Program-made: the position numbers and the translations under genes | Notes under the pieces: generated by a model | Told to the model about the DNA's origin: nothing | Seen by the model: the letters and a program-made list of their open reading frames with translations, nothing else | The model's database searches: none | Assembly: GCA_040754295.1 (NCBI GenBank) | Contig: JBFMCQ010000013.1 | Location: 4,825-68,824, forward strand | DNA length: 64,000 nucleotides | Source of the DNA: Solimonas sp040754295 | Lineage (GTDB): Bacteria > Pseudomonadota > Gammaproteobacteria > Nevskiales > Nevskiaceae | Reading direction: 5' to 3' | Part shown: one piece after another, positions 26,688-35,522 of the stretch | How the letters are laid out: each line of letters starts with the position of its first letter | Position numbering within the stretch: the first letter of the stretch is position 1

Positions 26688-29499
26688 AGCGTACCGCGCG
26701 CTCACGCTGCTGGCGGCGCTGGCGCTGGCCGCGTGCGGATCGAACGCGGTCAAGGATGCGGCGCCGCCGATCGGCAGGACGATCGGCAAGCTCGACGAGC
26801 CTTCGCCGGAGGTGCTGCCGATCATCCAGTCCGAGCCGATCGCCACCGACCCGTCCAAGGCGGTCGAGAACTATCGCAAGCTGCTGGAGCTGGCGCCGGA
26901 CCCGGAAACCAAGGCCGAGGCGCAGCGGCGGCTCGCCGATCTGCAGGTGCAGATCGAGGACAGCCGCGGCGTCACCGAGGACACGGAGAAGTCGCTGCAG
27001 GAGGCAATCGGGCTCTACAACAAGCTGCTATACGCCGATCCGCTGAGCAAGGAGAACGACCGCATCTTCTATCAGATGGCGCGCGCACAGCAGAACCTGG
27101 GCGAAACCGAGGCGGCGATCGACACGCTGCGCCGGCTCACCGAGCGCCATCCCGACTCGCCGCTGGTCGGCGACGCGCGCTTCCGCCGCGCCGAGCTGCT
27201 GTTCAATCTGCGGCGTTACGCCGAGGCGGAGTCCGAGTACAGGCTGGTGATGGATCTGGCCGACGCGACGCCGTTCTTCGAGCCGGCGCAGTACAAGTAC
27301 GGCTGGTCGCAGTACAAGCAGTCGAAGTACGAAGAAGCCATTGCCACGTTCTTCGACGTGCTCGAGCGCGAGCTGCCGCCCGGAGAGCAGTTCGAGCCGG
27401 AGCCGGCGCTCGCCGCCGTCGCCAAGGAAAAAAGCGAGCTGGTGCGCGACTCGCTGCGCGTGATCACGCTCGCGCTGAGCACGCTCGGCGGCGGCCCGGC
27501 GCTCGGCGAGTACCTCGCCGAGCACGGCGATCCGCGCTTCGCGCCGCTGGTCTATGCCGCGCTCGGCGAGGCCTTTCTCGACAAGGAGCGCTACACCGAT
27601 GCGGCCGGCGCCTATGCCGCGTTCATCGAGCGCTATCCGGCATCGCCGCACGCGCCGGCGTTCCAGTCGCACGTCATCGCCGCATACGCCGGCGGCGGCT
27701 TCCGCGACCTGGTCATCGAGGCCAAGGAGCGCTACGCGACGACCTACGACCCCGGCGCGGCCTATTGGGGCGGCCGGCCGGCGACGCCGCAAGTCCTGGC
27801 CGAGCTGCGCACGCACCTCGACGATCTGGCCAAGCACTACCACGCGCGCGCGCAGCAGGACAAGGCGGCGAACCAGGCGGATTTCCTCGTCGCCGCACGC
27901 TGGTATCGGCGCATCATCGAGCTCTATCCGCAGGATGCGCAGCTCGCCGAGGTCAACTTCCTGCTCGGCGACGCGCTGCTCGACGGCGGGCGCACCCTCG
28001 AGGCCGCACGCGAGTACGAGCGCACCGCCTACGCCTACCCGCCGCATCGCCGCGCCGGCGAAGCCGCGCACGCCTCGGTGCTGGCGTTCCAGAAGCACGC
28101 CTCGGCGGTCGCCGCGGCCGAGCGACCGGTGGCGCTGGCCAGCGCGATCGACGCCGGCATCAAGCTCGCCGATACCTTTCCCGGCCATCCGCAGAAGTAT
28201 CCGGTGCTGACGCAGGCCGCCCAGGATCTGTTCGAGCTCAAGGCCTACGACCGTGCGGTGGAGACCGCCCGGCGCGTGCTCGATGCGGAGCGCACGGTCG
28301 ACGCGCGCCTGCGCCGCATCGCGTGGAGCGTCAGCGGCGACGCGCATTTCGCGCAGGCCCGCTACGCCGAAGCCGAAACCGCGTTCAGCGAGGAGCTCAA
28401 GCTCACGCCGGCGACCGCCGAGGAGCGTCCTGCGATCGTCGAGCAGCTGGCGGTGTCGATCTACAAGCAGGGCGAGGCCGCACGCAGCCAGAACGATCTG
28501 AAGACCGCCGCGTTCCACTTCCTGCGCGTGGGCAGGATCACGCCGGAATCGAAGATCCGCGCGACCGCCGAGTACGACGGTGCCGCCGCGCTGATCGCGC
28601 TGGAAGACTGGGGCAATGCCGCGCGCGTGCTCGAAGGCTTTCGCACGCTGTTCCCGGGCCACGAGCTGGAAGCCGACGTCGACAAGAAGCTTGCCGTCGC
28701 CTATCAGCGTGACGGCAAGCCGCTGGAAGCCGCGCGCGCCTACACGCGCATCGCCGGGCGCGACAGCGAGACCGCCGAGATCCGCCGCGAGGCCGCTTGG
28801 CTCGCCGCGAGCCTGTTCGACGAAGGCCAGTCGCCGGCCGAGGCCGCGTCCGCCTACGAGCGCTACGTGCGGAGCTTCCCGAGGCCGCTCGATCGCGCGC
28901 TCGACGCGCGCGCCCGGCTGGTCGAGTACGCGCGTGCCAACGGCAACCGCGAGCAGCTGAGCTACTGGCAGCGCGAGCTGGTCAGCGCCGACGAAACCGC
29001 CGGCGCCGAGCGCTCACCGCGCTCGCGCGCGCTGGCCGCGCAGGCGAGCCTCGATCTCGGCCGCATGGCCGCCGCCGACGCCCGCGCGATACGCCTGGCG
29101 CTGCCGATCGAGCGCAGCCTGCCGCGCAAGAAGCAGGCGATGGAGGAAGCGATCCGCTGGCTCGACAAGGCCGCCGGCTACGGCTTCGTCGAGACGACGA
29201 CGGCGGCGACTTACGAGCTTGCCAGCGTCTACCAGGCCTTCGGCCGCGCGCTGCTGGAGTCGGAGCGCCCGCGCAACCTGCGCGATCTGGAGCTGGAGCA
29301 GTACGACCTGCTGCTCGAAGAGCAGGCCTATCCGTTCGAGGAGCAGGCGATCGCAGCACACGAAACCAACCTGCGTCGCATCAGAAGCGGCGTCTACGAC
29401 CAGTGGGTCGCGAGCAGCGCACGTGCGCTGGCCGAGCTGGTGCCGGCGCGCTACGGCAAGCGCGAGCAGGGTGAGGACCGTTATGAAGCACTCGACTGA
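26677..29499 (+). CDS. Large TPR lipoprotein
   Basis: A 940-residue lipoprotein: ALTLLAALALAACGSNAVKD carries the lipobox LAAC. It has many TPR units spaced through the protein, among them MARAQQNLGETEAAIDTLRR, FRRAELLFNLRRYAEAESEY, GWSQYKQSKYEEAIATFFDV, HFAQARYAEAETAFSEELKL and AYQRDGKPLEAARAYTRIAG. Residue +2 after Cys is Gly-Ser rather than Asp, favouring outer-membrane sorting by general rules. It resembles the TPR components of Agl/Glt-type gliding machines and of YbgF/CpoB-like proteins only at domain level. Overlaps with both neighbours indicate translation coupling. Confidence 0.82.
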   Translation: MTSKAYRALTLLAALALAACGSNAVKDAAPPIGRTIGKLDEPSPEVLPIIQSEPIATDPSKAVENYRKLLELAPDPETKAEAQRRLADLQVQIEDSRGVTEDTEKSLQEAIGLYNKLLYADPLSKENDRIFYQMARAQQNLGETEAAIDTLRRLTERHPDSPLVGDARFRRAELLFNLRRYAEAESEYRLVMDLADATPFFEPAQYKYGWSQYKQSKYEEAIATFFDVLERELPPGEQFEPEPALAAVAKEKSELVRDSLRVITLALSTLGGGPALGEYLAEHGDPRFAPLVYAALGEAFLDKERYTDAAGAYAAFIERYPASPHAPAFQSHVIAAYAGGGFRDLVIEAKERYATTYDPGAAYWGGRPATPQVLAELRTHLDDLAKHYHARAQQDKAANQADFLVAARWYRRIIELYPQDAQLAEVNFLLGDALLDGGRTLEAAREYERTAYAYPPHRRAGEAAHASVLAFQKHASAVAAAERPVALASAIDAGIKLADTFPGHPQKYPVLTQAAQDLFELKAYDRAVETARRVLDAERTVDARLRRIAWSVSGDAHFAQARYAEAETAFSEELKLTPATAEERPAIVEQLAVSIYKQGEAARSQNDLKTAAFHFLRVGRITPESKIRATAEYDGAAALIALEDWGNAARVLEGFRTLFPGHELEADVDKKLAVAYQRDGKPLEAARAYTRIAGRDSETAEIRREAAWLAASLFDEGQSPAEAASAYERYVRSFPRPLDRALDARARLVEYARANGNREQLSYWQRELVSADETAGAERSPRSRALAAQASLDLGRMAAADARAIRLALPIERSLPRKKQAMEEAIRWLDKAAGYGFVETTTAATYELASVYQAFGRALLESERPRNLRDLELEQYDLLLEEQAYPFEEQAIAAHETNLRRIRSGVYDQWVASSARALAELVPARYGKREQGEDRYEALD

Positions 29500-30169
29500 A
29501 CGCATGCGCACGCTGATCCGCGCGCTGCTGCTGGCCGCCGCCGGCACGCTCGCGGCCTGCGGCGCGTTTCAGGAAAAGCCCGAGCGGCCCGAGCCACCGG
29601 CCGCGCCGCCGCCGGCGCCGGCGCCCACGCCGGATAAGGGCGATCCCCAAGACCGCTTCGATGCGGCGATGGCGCTATGGCAGCAGAACCAGATCGCCGA
29701 GGCCGAATCTGCCTTCGTGAGCCTGGTCCAGGACTTCCCGCAGCACTCGGGGCCGTGGACCAATCTGGGCATTCTCTACGCCAGGTCGAACCGCCGGGCG
29801 CAGGCGATCGGCGCGCTGACCAAGGCAGTGAGCCTCAATCCGCAGAACAAGGTCGCGTTCAACTGGCTGGGCATCCTGCACCGCGAGGCCGGCGACCTCA
29901 ACCGCGCGCGGCTGTCCTACGAAAAAGCCCTGCAGCTCGATCCGGACTACGCACTGGCGCACTACAACCTCGCGATCCTGCTCGACGCGCACCTGAAGCA
30001 GCCGGCCGAGGCGCTGCCGCATTATCGCGCCTACCGGAGCGCCGGCCACGAGGACGAGCTGCGCGTGCTGGCGTGGATCGCGGCGATCGAAGCGGCGACG
30101 AAGCCGGCGACGCCCGCCCCGGCGCCGCCGCCGGTGGGCAGCGCGCCGCAGACGGAGCAGACGCCATGA
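29483..30169 (+). CDS. TPR lipoprotein
   Basis: A 228-residue lipoprotein with lipobox LAAC in ALLLAAAGTLAACGAFQEKP. A Pro-rich linker (PPAAPPPAPAPTP) is followed by about four TPRs, including MALWQQNQIAEAESAFVSLV, LGILYARSNRRAQAIGALTK and LGILHREAGDLNRARLSYEK, with a second Pro-rich tail. The start at 29483 has GGTGAGGA upstream. ATG at 29504 is possible. The lengths of overlaps with 26677-29499 and 30166-30525 place it firmly within the operon. Confidence 0.82.
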   Translation: MKHSTERMRTLIRALLLAAAGTLAACGAFQEKPERPEPPAAPPPAPAPTPDKGDPQDRFDAAMALWQQNQIAEAESAFVSLVQDFPQHSGPWTNLGILYARSNRRAQAIGALTKAVSLNPQNKVAFNWLGILHREAGDLNRARLSYEKALQLDPDYALAHYNLAILLDAHLKQPAEALPHYRAYRSAGHEDELRVLAWIAAIEAATKPATPAPAPPPVGSAPQTEQTP

Positions 30170-30525
30170 ACAGAGCGCTGATCGGCAGCGCCCTCACGCT
30201 CGCTATACTTGCCGCCATCGCGCCGGTGGGCGCGCAGGACGAGATGCCCGCCGTAGGCTCGATGGCGGAGCCTGCCGAGCAGCGTGCCCCGATAGAGCAG
30301 CAGGCAGGGACGACGATCATCGGCGAGCGCGAGTCCCCGATCGGCCTCTACATCATGCCGTGGCGCGAGGCGCGTCCCGAAGCCGACATGGATCGGCCGG
30401 CACGCCTGCTGCAGGAAGACCTGCAGCCGCTGGACGAGGATGTGTTCGTGCGCCAGATCGAGTACCACGACGCCTTGAGCGATGCGCTGAAGCAGAAGGG
30501 CCTCGTGACGCCGGGCGGCCGTTGA
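30166..30525 (+). CDS. Small exported protein of the TPR/ExbBD operon
   Basis: A 119-residue protein with a signal peptide (ALIGSALTLAILAAIAPVGA followed by QDEMPA). The middle has IIGERESPIGLYIMPWREAR, a conserved-looking stretch, and the C-terminus is charged and helical (DALSDALKQKGLV). No known domain was recognised. The start overlaps the preceding stop (ATGA). Position and export signal suggest a structural or linker role in the envelope complex. Confidence 0.75.
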   Translation: MNRALIGSALTLAILAAIAPVGAQDEMPAVGSMAEPAEQRAPIEQQAGTTIIGERESPIGLYIMPWREARPEADMDRPARLLQEDLQPLDEDVFVRQIEYHDALSDALKQKGLVTPGGR

Positions 30526-30587
30526 CCCACCGGTTGCGCTGCCCGAAATGAATTTATCGACTTGTCGAAACACAGAGGGGTTGACCC

Positions 30588-31220
30588 ATGGAGTTCTTTG
30601 CCACCGTCCTCCGCTTTTTCCAGAGCGGCGGCGCGTTCATGTACCCGATCCTGATCGTCATGATCATCGGCCTTGCGATCGCGGTGGAGCGCGCCTTGTA
30701 TCTGCGCCGTGCCAACGCCGAAAACCGTGAGCTGTGGACCAACCTGCTGCCGCTGCTCAATCAGGGCAGGCACGACTCGGCCGAACGGCTCGCCGCGGAA
30801 TCGGAAACGGCGATCGGCCGCGTGCTCGGCTTCGGCCTGGCCCGTGCGCGCAGCAACGCGACGCGCAGCGAGATCGAGATGGCGATGGAAGAGAGCATCA
30901 TGGAAGTGACGCCGCTGCTCGAGCGGCGCACGCACTACCTCGCGACCTTCGCCAACATCGCGACGCTGCTCGGCCTGCTCGGCACGATCATCGGCCTGAT
31001 CCAGGGCTTCAACGCGGTCGCCAACGTCAACCCGGCGGAGAAAGCCAACCTGCTGTCGGCGTCGATCTCGGTAGCCATGAACACGACCGCCTTCGGCCTG
31101 ATGGTCGCGATCCCGCTGCTGCTGGCGCACGCCTGGCTGCAGTCCAAGGCCAACGACCTGATCGACAGCGTCGAGATGGCGGCGATCAAGTTCCTCAACA
31201 GTCTCGGACTGAAGGGCTGA
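30588..31220 (+). CDS. ExbB/TolQ/MotA-family proton channel protein
   Basis: A 210-residue protein with three membrane segments (about 15-35, 115-140 and 155-180). The TolQ/ExbB hallmarks are the cytoplasmic loop AMEESIMEVTPLLERRTHYL, then FANIATLLGLLGTIIGLIQG and NTTAFGLMVAIPLLLAHAWL. It should form the pentameric stator around the ExbD helices and use the proton motive force. GAGGGG lies eight bases before the ATG. It follows the TPR genes and is followed by two ExbD genes, so one channel subunit may serve a heterodimeric ExbD pair. Confidence 0.93.
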   Translation: MEFFATVLRFFQSGGAFMYPILIVMIIGLAIAVERALYLRRANAENRELWTNLLPLLNQGRHDSAERLAAESETAIGRVLGFGLARARSNATRSEIEMAMEESIMEVTPLLERRTHYLATFANIATLLGLLGTIIGLIQGFNAVANVNPAEKANLLSASISVAMNTTAFGLMVAIPLLLAHAWLQSKANDLIDSVEMAAIKFLNSLGLKG

Positions 31221-31229
31221 GGCCGGCCC

Positions 31230-31727
31230 ATGTTCGCCCGCATGCGCCGTGCGCGCCGCCAGGAGGCGGCTGATCTCAACATCACGGCCTTTCTCAACCT
31301 GATGGTCGCACTGGTGCCGTTCCTGCTGATCACGGCGGTGTTCACGCAGCTGACGATCAAGGAGCTGGATTTGCCGGATACGTCGCGCCAGCAAGCGCCG
31401 CCCGACGACCGGCCGCGCGGGCTGTCCGTCGTCGTCCGCGAGAGCGGCCTGACGCTGCTGGACTCCGGCCAGACGGTGAACAGCTGGCCGCGCGGCGAAG
31501 CCGGCTACAGCTACGCGGCGCTCGGGCAGACGCTCGCCGAAATCAAGAACCGCAATCCCGCGGAAGACCGCATCACGCTGCTGCTCGAACCGGGCATCGC
31601 CTACGACGTGCTGATCCAGGTGATGGACACCGTGCACTACCTGCCGGCCGCGCGCGAAGGCGTCCTCGTCGACATGTACCCGCAGATCTCGATCGGCGAT
31701 GCACCACCGCTGGAGGTGGCGCCATGA
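31230..31727 (+). CDS. ExbD/TolR-family protein 1
   Basis: A 165-residue protein with one N-terminal membrane segment (LNITAFLNLMVALVPFLLIT) and a periplasmic domain. The segment's usual Asp is replaced: TolR/ExbD normally has L-x-D in the helix (DVMLVLLIIF-type), whereas here the helix begins NITAFLNLMVALVPF without Asp. The following gene has the Asp (LMDIFTILVF). The two may therefore share one proton-carrying Asp per heterodimer. It overlaps the next gene by four bases. Confidence 0.88.
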   Translation: MFARMRRARRQEAADLNITAFLNLMVALVPFLLITAVFTQLTIKELDLPDTSRQQAPPDDRPRGLSVVVRESGLTLLDSGQTVNSWPRGEAGYSYAALGQTLAEIKNRNPAEDRITLLLEPGIAYDVLIQVMDTVHYLPAAREGVLVDMYPQISIGDAPPLEVAP

Positions 31728-32236
31728 TCCGCGCCCATACCCTGCGCACGCAGCGCCTGGAACGCCGGCGCAAGCGCAATCGTCCGGGCGCGCTGAGCCT
31801 GACCTCGCTGATGGACATCTTCACGATCCTGGTGTTCTTCCTGCTCGTGAACTCGTCGCAGGTCGAAGTGCTGCCCAACCCGCGGTCGCTCGCGCTGCCG
31901 GAATCCGTCGCCGTCCAGGGGCCGCGCGAGACCGTGCTGCTGACGGTGACGCGCGAGCAGATCCTGGTGAACAACGAGCCGGTCATGAGCCTCGACGAGG
32001 CGCGGAACACGACCGGTAATGTGCTCGCACCGCTGAAGTCGCGCCTGCTGCAGGAAGGGTTGATGCAGGTCGTCGGTGCCGACGCCGGCGCGGTCACGCG
32101 CGGCGAGATCAACATCATGGCCGACAAGGACATTCCGTATCAGCTGATCAAGAAGGTCATGGCGACCTGCACCGAGGCGCGCTTCGCCAGGATTTCGCTC
32201 GCGGTCGCGCACCGCGAAGCCGGAGGCGGCGCATGA
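31724..32236 (+). CDS. ExbD/TolR-family protein 2
   Basis: A 170-residue ExbD-type protein. The membrane helix LSLTSLMDIFTILVFFLLVN carries the Asp expected for proton translocation. A periplasmic domain follows with LLTVTREQILVNNEPVMSL and a peptidoglycan-binding-like C-terminus (INIMADKDIPYQLIKKVMAT). Start and stop overlap the neighbouring genes by four bases each, so it is coupled to both ExbD 1 and the AgmX/PglI-type gene. Confidence 0.92.
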   Translation: MIRAHTLRTQRLERRRKRNRPGALSLTSLMDIFTILVFFLLVNSSQVEVLPNPRSLALPESVAVQGPRETVLLTVTREQILVNNEPVMSLDEARNTTGNVLAPLKSRLLQEGLMQVVGADAGAVTRGEINIMADKDIPYQLIKKVMATCTEARFARISLAVAHREAGGGA

Positions 32237-33216
32237 GTCCCGGCGGCATCCAGTGGCAAAGCTGGGACCTGGCGGCCGAGTCCGACCGCCGCTTCCGGCG
32301 TCTGGTGATCATCGTCGGCATCCCGCTGCTGATCATCGGCCTCGTCATCCCCTTCCTCGAACTCGTCGGCCTGACGCGCGGCGGCGGCACGCTGGCCGGC
32401 ACGCGCTACGTCGAGCTGCTGCCGGAGCAGGAGGCGCCGGTGGCCGAGAAAGTCGAGGAGCCGCAGCCGGCCGAAGAGGAGCAGCCCGAGCCGGAAGAGC
32501 CCAAGGCCGCCCCGGAACCGAAGCCCGAGCCCAGGCCGGAACCGCCAGCGGAGGTCGTGCAGCAGCGCACCGTCGAGCGTGCGCGCGAGACGGCTTCGCG
32601 CTCGGGCGTCATGGCCTTTGCCGACCAGCTGCAGGCGCTGCATTCCGGCGCGGCCGCGATCCAGCGGCCGGACCGGGCGCTTGAGTCGATCGACAGCGCC
32701 GGCGGTGGCGGCGGTGCCGCACAGAGCGCGGATAGCGAGTTGTTCGACCAGTCCGCGTCGCGTGCCTCGGGCGGCATCGGCACGCCGACCGGTACCGGCG
32801 CAACGCGCCGCGCGCAGTCCGGGACCGGACTCGGCCAGCGCCGGACCACGGTCGTGGAGAGCCCGGTCGGCTTCGGCCAGGACCGCAGCCGTCCCGGTCA
32901 GGGCGGCGACAGTCTCATCGCCGGGCGCACGCTCGAGGAGATCCAGCTCGTCTTCGATCGCAACAAGGGCGCGATCACGACGATCTACAACCGCGCCGCG
33001 CGCGAGAACCCGAACCTGGGTGCCGGCAAGATCGTCATCAGCCTGACCATTGCGCCCAACGGCGCGGTGACCGAGTGCAAGCTCGTCTCCAGCACGTTCA
33101 ACGACCCGGAGCTCGAGCGCAAGATCGTGCAGCGCGTACTGCTGATGAACTTCGGCGCCAAGGACGTGCCGCCGTACACTTACCCGAACTACCCGATCCA
33201 CTTCCTGCCGTCGTAG
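32233..33216 (+). CDS. AgmX/PglI C-terminal domain (TonB-like) protein
   Basis: A 327-residue TonB-like transducer. Its membrane anchor is about residues 30-55 (LVIIVGIPLLIIGLVIPFLE), followed by a Pro/Glu-rich stalk (residues ~70-105) and a Gly-rich segment. The C-terminal domain contains EIQLVFDRNKGAITTIYNRA, GKIVISLTIAPNGAVTECKL and KIVQRVLLMNFGAK, the AgmX/PglI family named after Myxococcus gliding proteins. It should couple the ExbB/ExbD motor to a periplasmic or outer-membrane partner, plausibly the TPR lipoproteins of the same operon. It is the last gene before a repeat element. Confidence 0.88.
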   Translation: MSPGGIQWQSWDLAAESDRRFRRLVIIVGIPLLIIGLVIPFLELVGLTRGGGTLAGTRYVELLPEQEAPVAEKVEEPQPAEEEQPEPEEPKAAPEPKPEPRPEPPAEVVQQRTVERARETASRSGVMAFADQLQALHSGAAAIQRPDRALESIDSAGGGGGAAQSADSELFDQSASRASGGIGTPTGTGATRRAQSGTGLGQRRTTVVESPVGFGQDRSRPGQGGDSLIAGRTLEEIQLVFDRNKGAITTIYNRAARENPNLGAGKIVISLTIAPNGAVTECKLVSSTFNDPELERKIVQRVLLMNFGAKDVPPYTYPNYPIHFLPS

Positions 33217-33336
33217 AAGCAGTTTCCAGTTGAAAGTTTCCGGTTTCCAGAGAAAAGCAGTTTCCAGTTGAAAGTTTCCGGTTTCCAGAGAAAAGCCTTC
33301 GTGACTGGAAACTGGAAACTTTGAACTGGAAACTTT
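33217..33336. repeat. TTTCC-heptad element with 38-bp tandem duplication and inverted arm
   Basis: A 38-bp unit (containing CAGTTTCCAGTTGAAAGTTT then CCGGTTTCCAGAG) is repeated twice from 33217 to 33292. An inverted arm of GACTGGAAACTGGAAACTTT type follows at 33302-33336. The transcript could form a long hairpin after the AgmX-like gene and before fabI. It has the same core heptad as the element at 22697. Confidence 0.9.
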
Positions 33337-33366
33337 CGCCTGCCACAGCACCACGGAGTACGACAC

Positions 33367-34152
33367 ATGGGGTTTCTCTCAGGCAAGAAAGCACTGATCA
33401 CCGGCGTCGCCAGCGATCGCTCGATCGCGACCGGCATCGCCGAGGCGTTTCACCGCGAGGGCGCCGAGCTGGCGTTCACCTATCAGAACGATCGCCTGAA
33501 GTCGCGTGTCGAGGAGTTCGCTGCGAGCGTCGGCTCGAAGCTCGTGCTGCCGCTCGACGTCGCCGAGGATCGCCAGATCGACGAGCTCGTGGCCGAGCTG
33601 AACAAGGCCTGGGGTGCGCTCGACGTGCTGGTGCATTCGATCGGCTTCGCGCCGCGCGAGCAGCTCGCCGGCAAGTATCTCGACGCAGTCACGCGCGAGG
33701 GCTTTCGCATCGCGCACGATATCTCCAGCTACTCGTTCGCCGCGCTCGGCAAGGCGGCGCGTCCGCTGATGCGCGGACGCGCGGCGTCGATGCTCACCCT
33801 CACCTATCTGGGCGCGGTGCGTGCCGTGCCGATGTACAACGTCATGGGTCCGGCGAAGGCCTCGCTCGAAGCCAACGTGCGCTTCATGGCCGCGGACCTG
33901 GGTGAGGAAGGCATCCGCGTCAACGGCATCTCGGCCGGTCCGATCAAGACCCTCGCCGCCGCCGGCATCAGCGGCTTTCGCAGCATGCTGTCGATGGCGG
34001 AGAAAGCCGCGCCGCTCAGGCGCAACGTGACGATCGAGGAAGTCGGCAACGCGGCCGCGTTCCTGTCCTCCGACCTCGCCTCCGGCATCACCGGCGAGAT
34101 CCTTTATGTCGACGCCGGCTATAACATCGTCGGCATGTCGTTCGGCGAGTAG
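33367..34152 (+). CDS. fabI: Enoyl-[acyl-carrier-protein] reductase (NADH) FabI
   Basis: A 261-residue FabI. The cofactor-binding start is GKKALITGVASDRSIATGIA. A later stretch SYSFAALGKAARPLMRGRAA and the active site YLGAVRAVPMYNVMGPAKAS give the Tyr-x6-Lys pair of FabI enzymes (Tyr in PMYNVMGPAK). RVNGISAGPIKTLAAAGISG follows. It catalyses the last step of each fatty-acid elongation cycle. It is close to ppiD, a frequent neighbour in this bacterial group, though separated here by the symporter gene. Confidence 0.95.
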   Translation: MGFLSGKKALITGVASDRSIATGIAEAFHREGAELAFTYQNDRLKSRVEEFAASVGSKLVLPLDVAEDRQIDELVAELNKAWGALDVLVHSIGFAPREQLAGKYLDAVTREGFRIAHDISSYSFAALGKAARPLMRGRAASMLTLTYLGAVRAVPMYNVMGPAKASLEANVRFMAADLGEEGIRVNGISAGPIKTLAAAGISGFRSMLSMAEKAAPLRRNVTIEEVGNAAAFLSSDLASGITGEILYVDAGYNIVGMSFGE

Positions 34153-34205
34153 CCGGACGCGTCCTGCACCGAGGAGGACGCAGAGAGCGCAGGGAGGCGT
34201 CGGCC

Positions 34206-35498
34206 TTACGTTTCCTTTGTCCGTGCGGCCTCTGCGTTCTCCGCGATGAATTCCGCACGCTCCCGTGCTTCGGGCTCGATCTCGTTTTCGAGCTTCGCGA
34301 TGATCAGCGCGCCGGTCGCGTCGCCGAAGACGTTGACCGCCGTGCGGCACATGTCGAGGATGCGGTCGACCGCGAGGATCAGCCCGACGCCTTCGAGCGG
34401 CAGGCCGACGGCGGTCAGGATCACGGTGATCGCAACCAGGCTCGCCGAGGGGATCCCGGCGACACCGACCGAGGTCAGCAACGCGAGCGCGACGACGACG
34501 AACTGCGAGACGAAGCTGAGCTCCAGCCCGTAAGCCTGCGCGATGAACAGCGCCGCGGCGCATTCGTAGAGCGCGGTGCCGTTCATGTTCACCGTTGCGC
34601 CGAGCGGCAGGACGAACCCGGAAACGCGGTCGGCGACGCCGGCGCGCTTGACGCACTGGAAGGTCACCGGCAGCGTCGCCGCGGACGAGCTGGTGGAGAA
34701 CGCGGTCAGCAGCGCCGGCGCCGACAGGCGCAGATGCCGGATCGGATCGAGGCCCGCGAGCTTCACCAGCAACGGCAGCACGACGAAGGTCTGGAGCAGC
34801 AGCGCGCCGAGCACGCTGAAGAAGAACAGCAGCAGCGGCGCCAGCGCCGACCAGCCGGTCTGCGCGACGGTCTTGGCGACCAGCGCGAACACGCCCAGCG
34901 GCGCGAACTTCATGACCCAGCCGGTGATGCGGATCATCACCTCGTAAAGTCCCGACCAGAAGCTGCGCTGCGTCTGCGCCAGATCGGCCGGCAGGCGCGC
35001 CGCGAAGTAGCCGAACAGCAGGCTGAAGAAGATCAGCGCGAGCATCTCGTCGTCGACGGCCGCCTGCATCAGATTCGGCGGCACCATGCGCAACAGCACG
35101 CCGACGATGTCGCCGCCGCCCCGCCCCTCGACTTTCTCCAGCACGGCGTCGGTATTGGCCGCGAGGCCGAGCCGCTCGCCGGCCGGTTCGCCGTCGATGA
35201 CTCCGGGCTGCACGAGATTGATCACGGCCAATCCGATCAGGATCGAGATCAGCGTCGTCGCCGCGAAGTAGACCGCGGTCTTCAAGCCGATGCGGCCCAG
35301 CTCGGCGCTGGCGCCGATACCCAGGATCGCGTGGATCATCGCGCCAACGATCAGCGGCACGATGAGCATGCGCAGCGCGTTGAGGAACAGCGTGCCGAGG
35401 AAGCCGGTCGTCTCGATGAACCAGGCCGCCTCGCCGATCAGGCTGCCCGCAGCGACCGCCAGAATCAGTGCGATCGCGATCTGCCAATGCAGCTTCAT
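34206..35498 (-). CDS. Dicarboxylate/amino acid:cation symporter (DAACS family)
   Basis: A 430-residue transporter with 8 or more membrane segments and the two re-entrant loops of the Glt/DctA family. HP1 is STSSSAATLPVTFQCVKRAG, TM7 is LPLGATVNMNGTALYECAAA (the NMDGT equivalent here is NMNGT), and HP2 is VGVAGIPSASLVAITVILTA. The substrate is probably an acidic amino acid or C4-dicarboxylate with H+ or Na+. An NMNGT rather than NMDGT motif is common among bacterial family members. It is convergent with fabI. ppiD lies upstream on the same strand but a terminator separates them. Confidence 0.92.
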   Translation of the reverse strand: MKLHWQIAIALILAVAAGSLIGEAAWFIETTGFLGTLFLNALRMLIVPLIVGAMIHAILGIGASAELGRIGLKTAVYFAATTLISILIGLAVINLVQPGVIDGEPAGERLGLAANTDAVLEKVEGRGGGDIVGVLLRMVPPNLMQAAVDDEMLALIFFSLLFGYFAARLPADLAQTQRSFWSGLYEVMIRITGWVMKFAPLGVFALVAKTVAQTGWSALAPLLLFFFSVLGALLLQTFVVLPLLVKLAGLDPIRHLRLSAPALLTAFSTSSSAATLPVTFQCVKRAGVADRVSGFVLPLGATVNMNGTALYECAAALFIAQAYGLELSFVSQFVVVALALLTSVGVAGIPSASLVAITVILTAVGLPLEGVGLILAVDRILDMCRTAVNVFGDATGALIIAKLENEIEPEARERAEFIAENAEAARTKET

Positions 35499-35522
35499 GG
35501 GCCTCCCTCAAGGCTCGATCGA

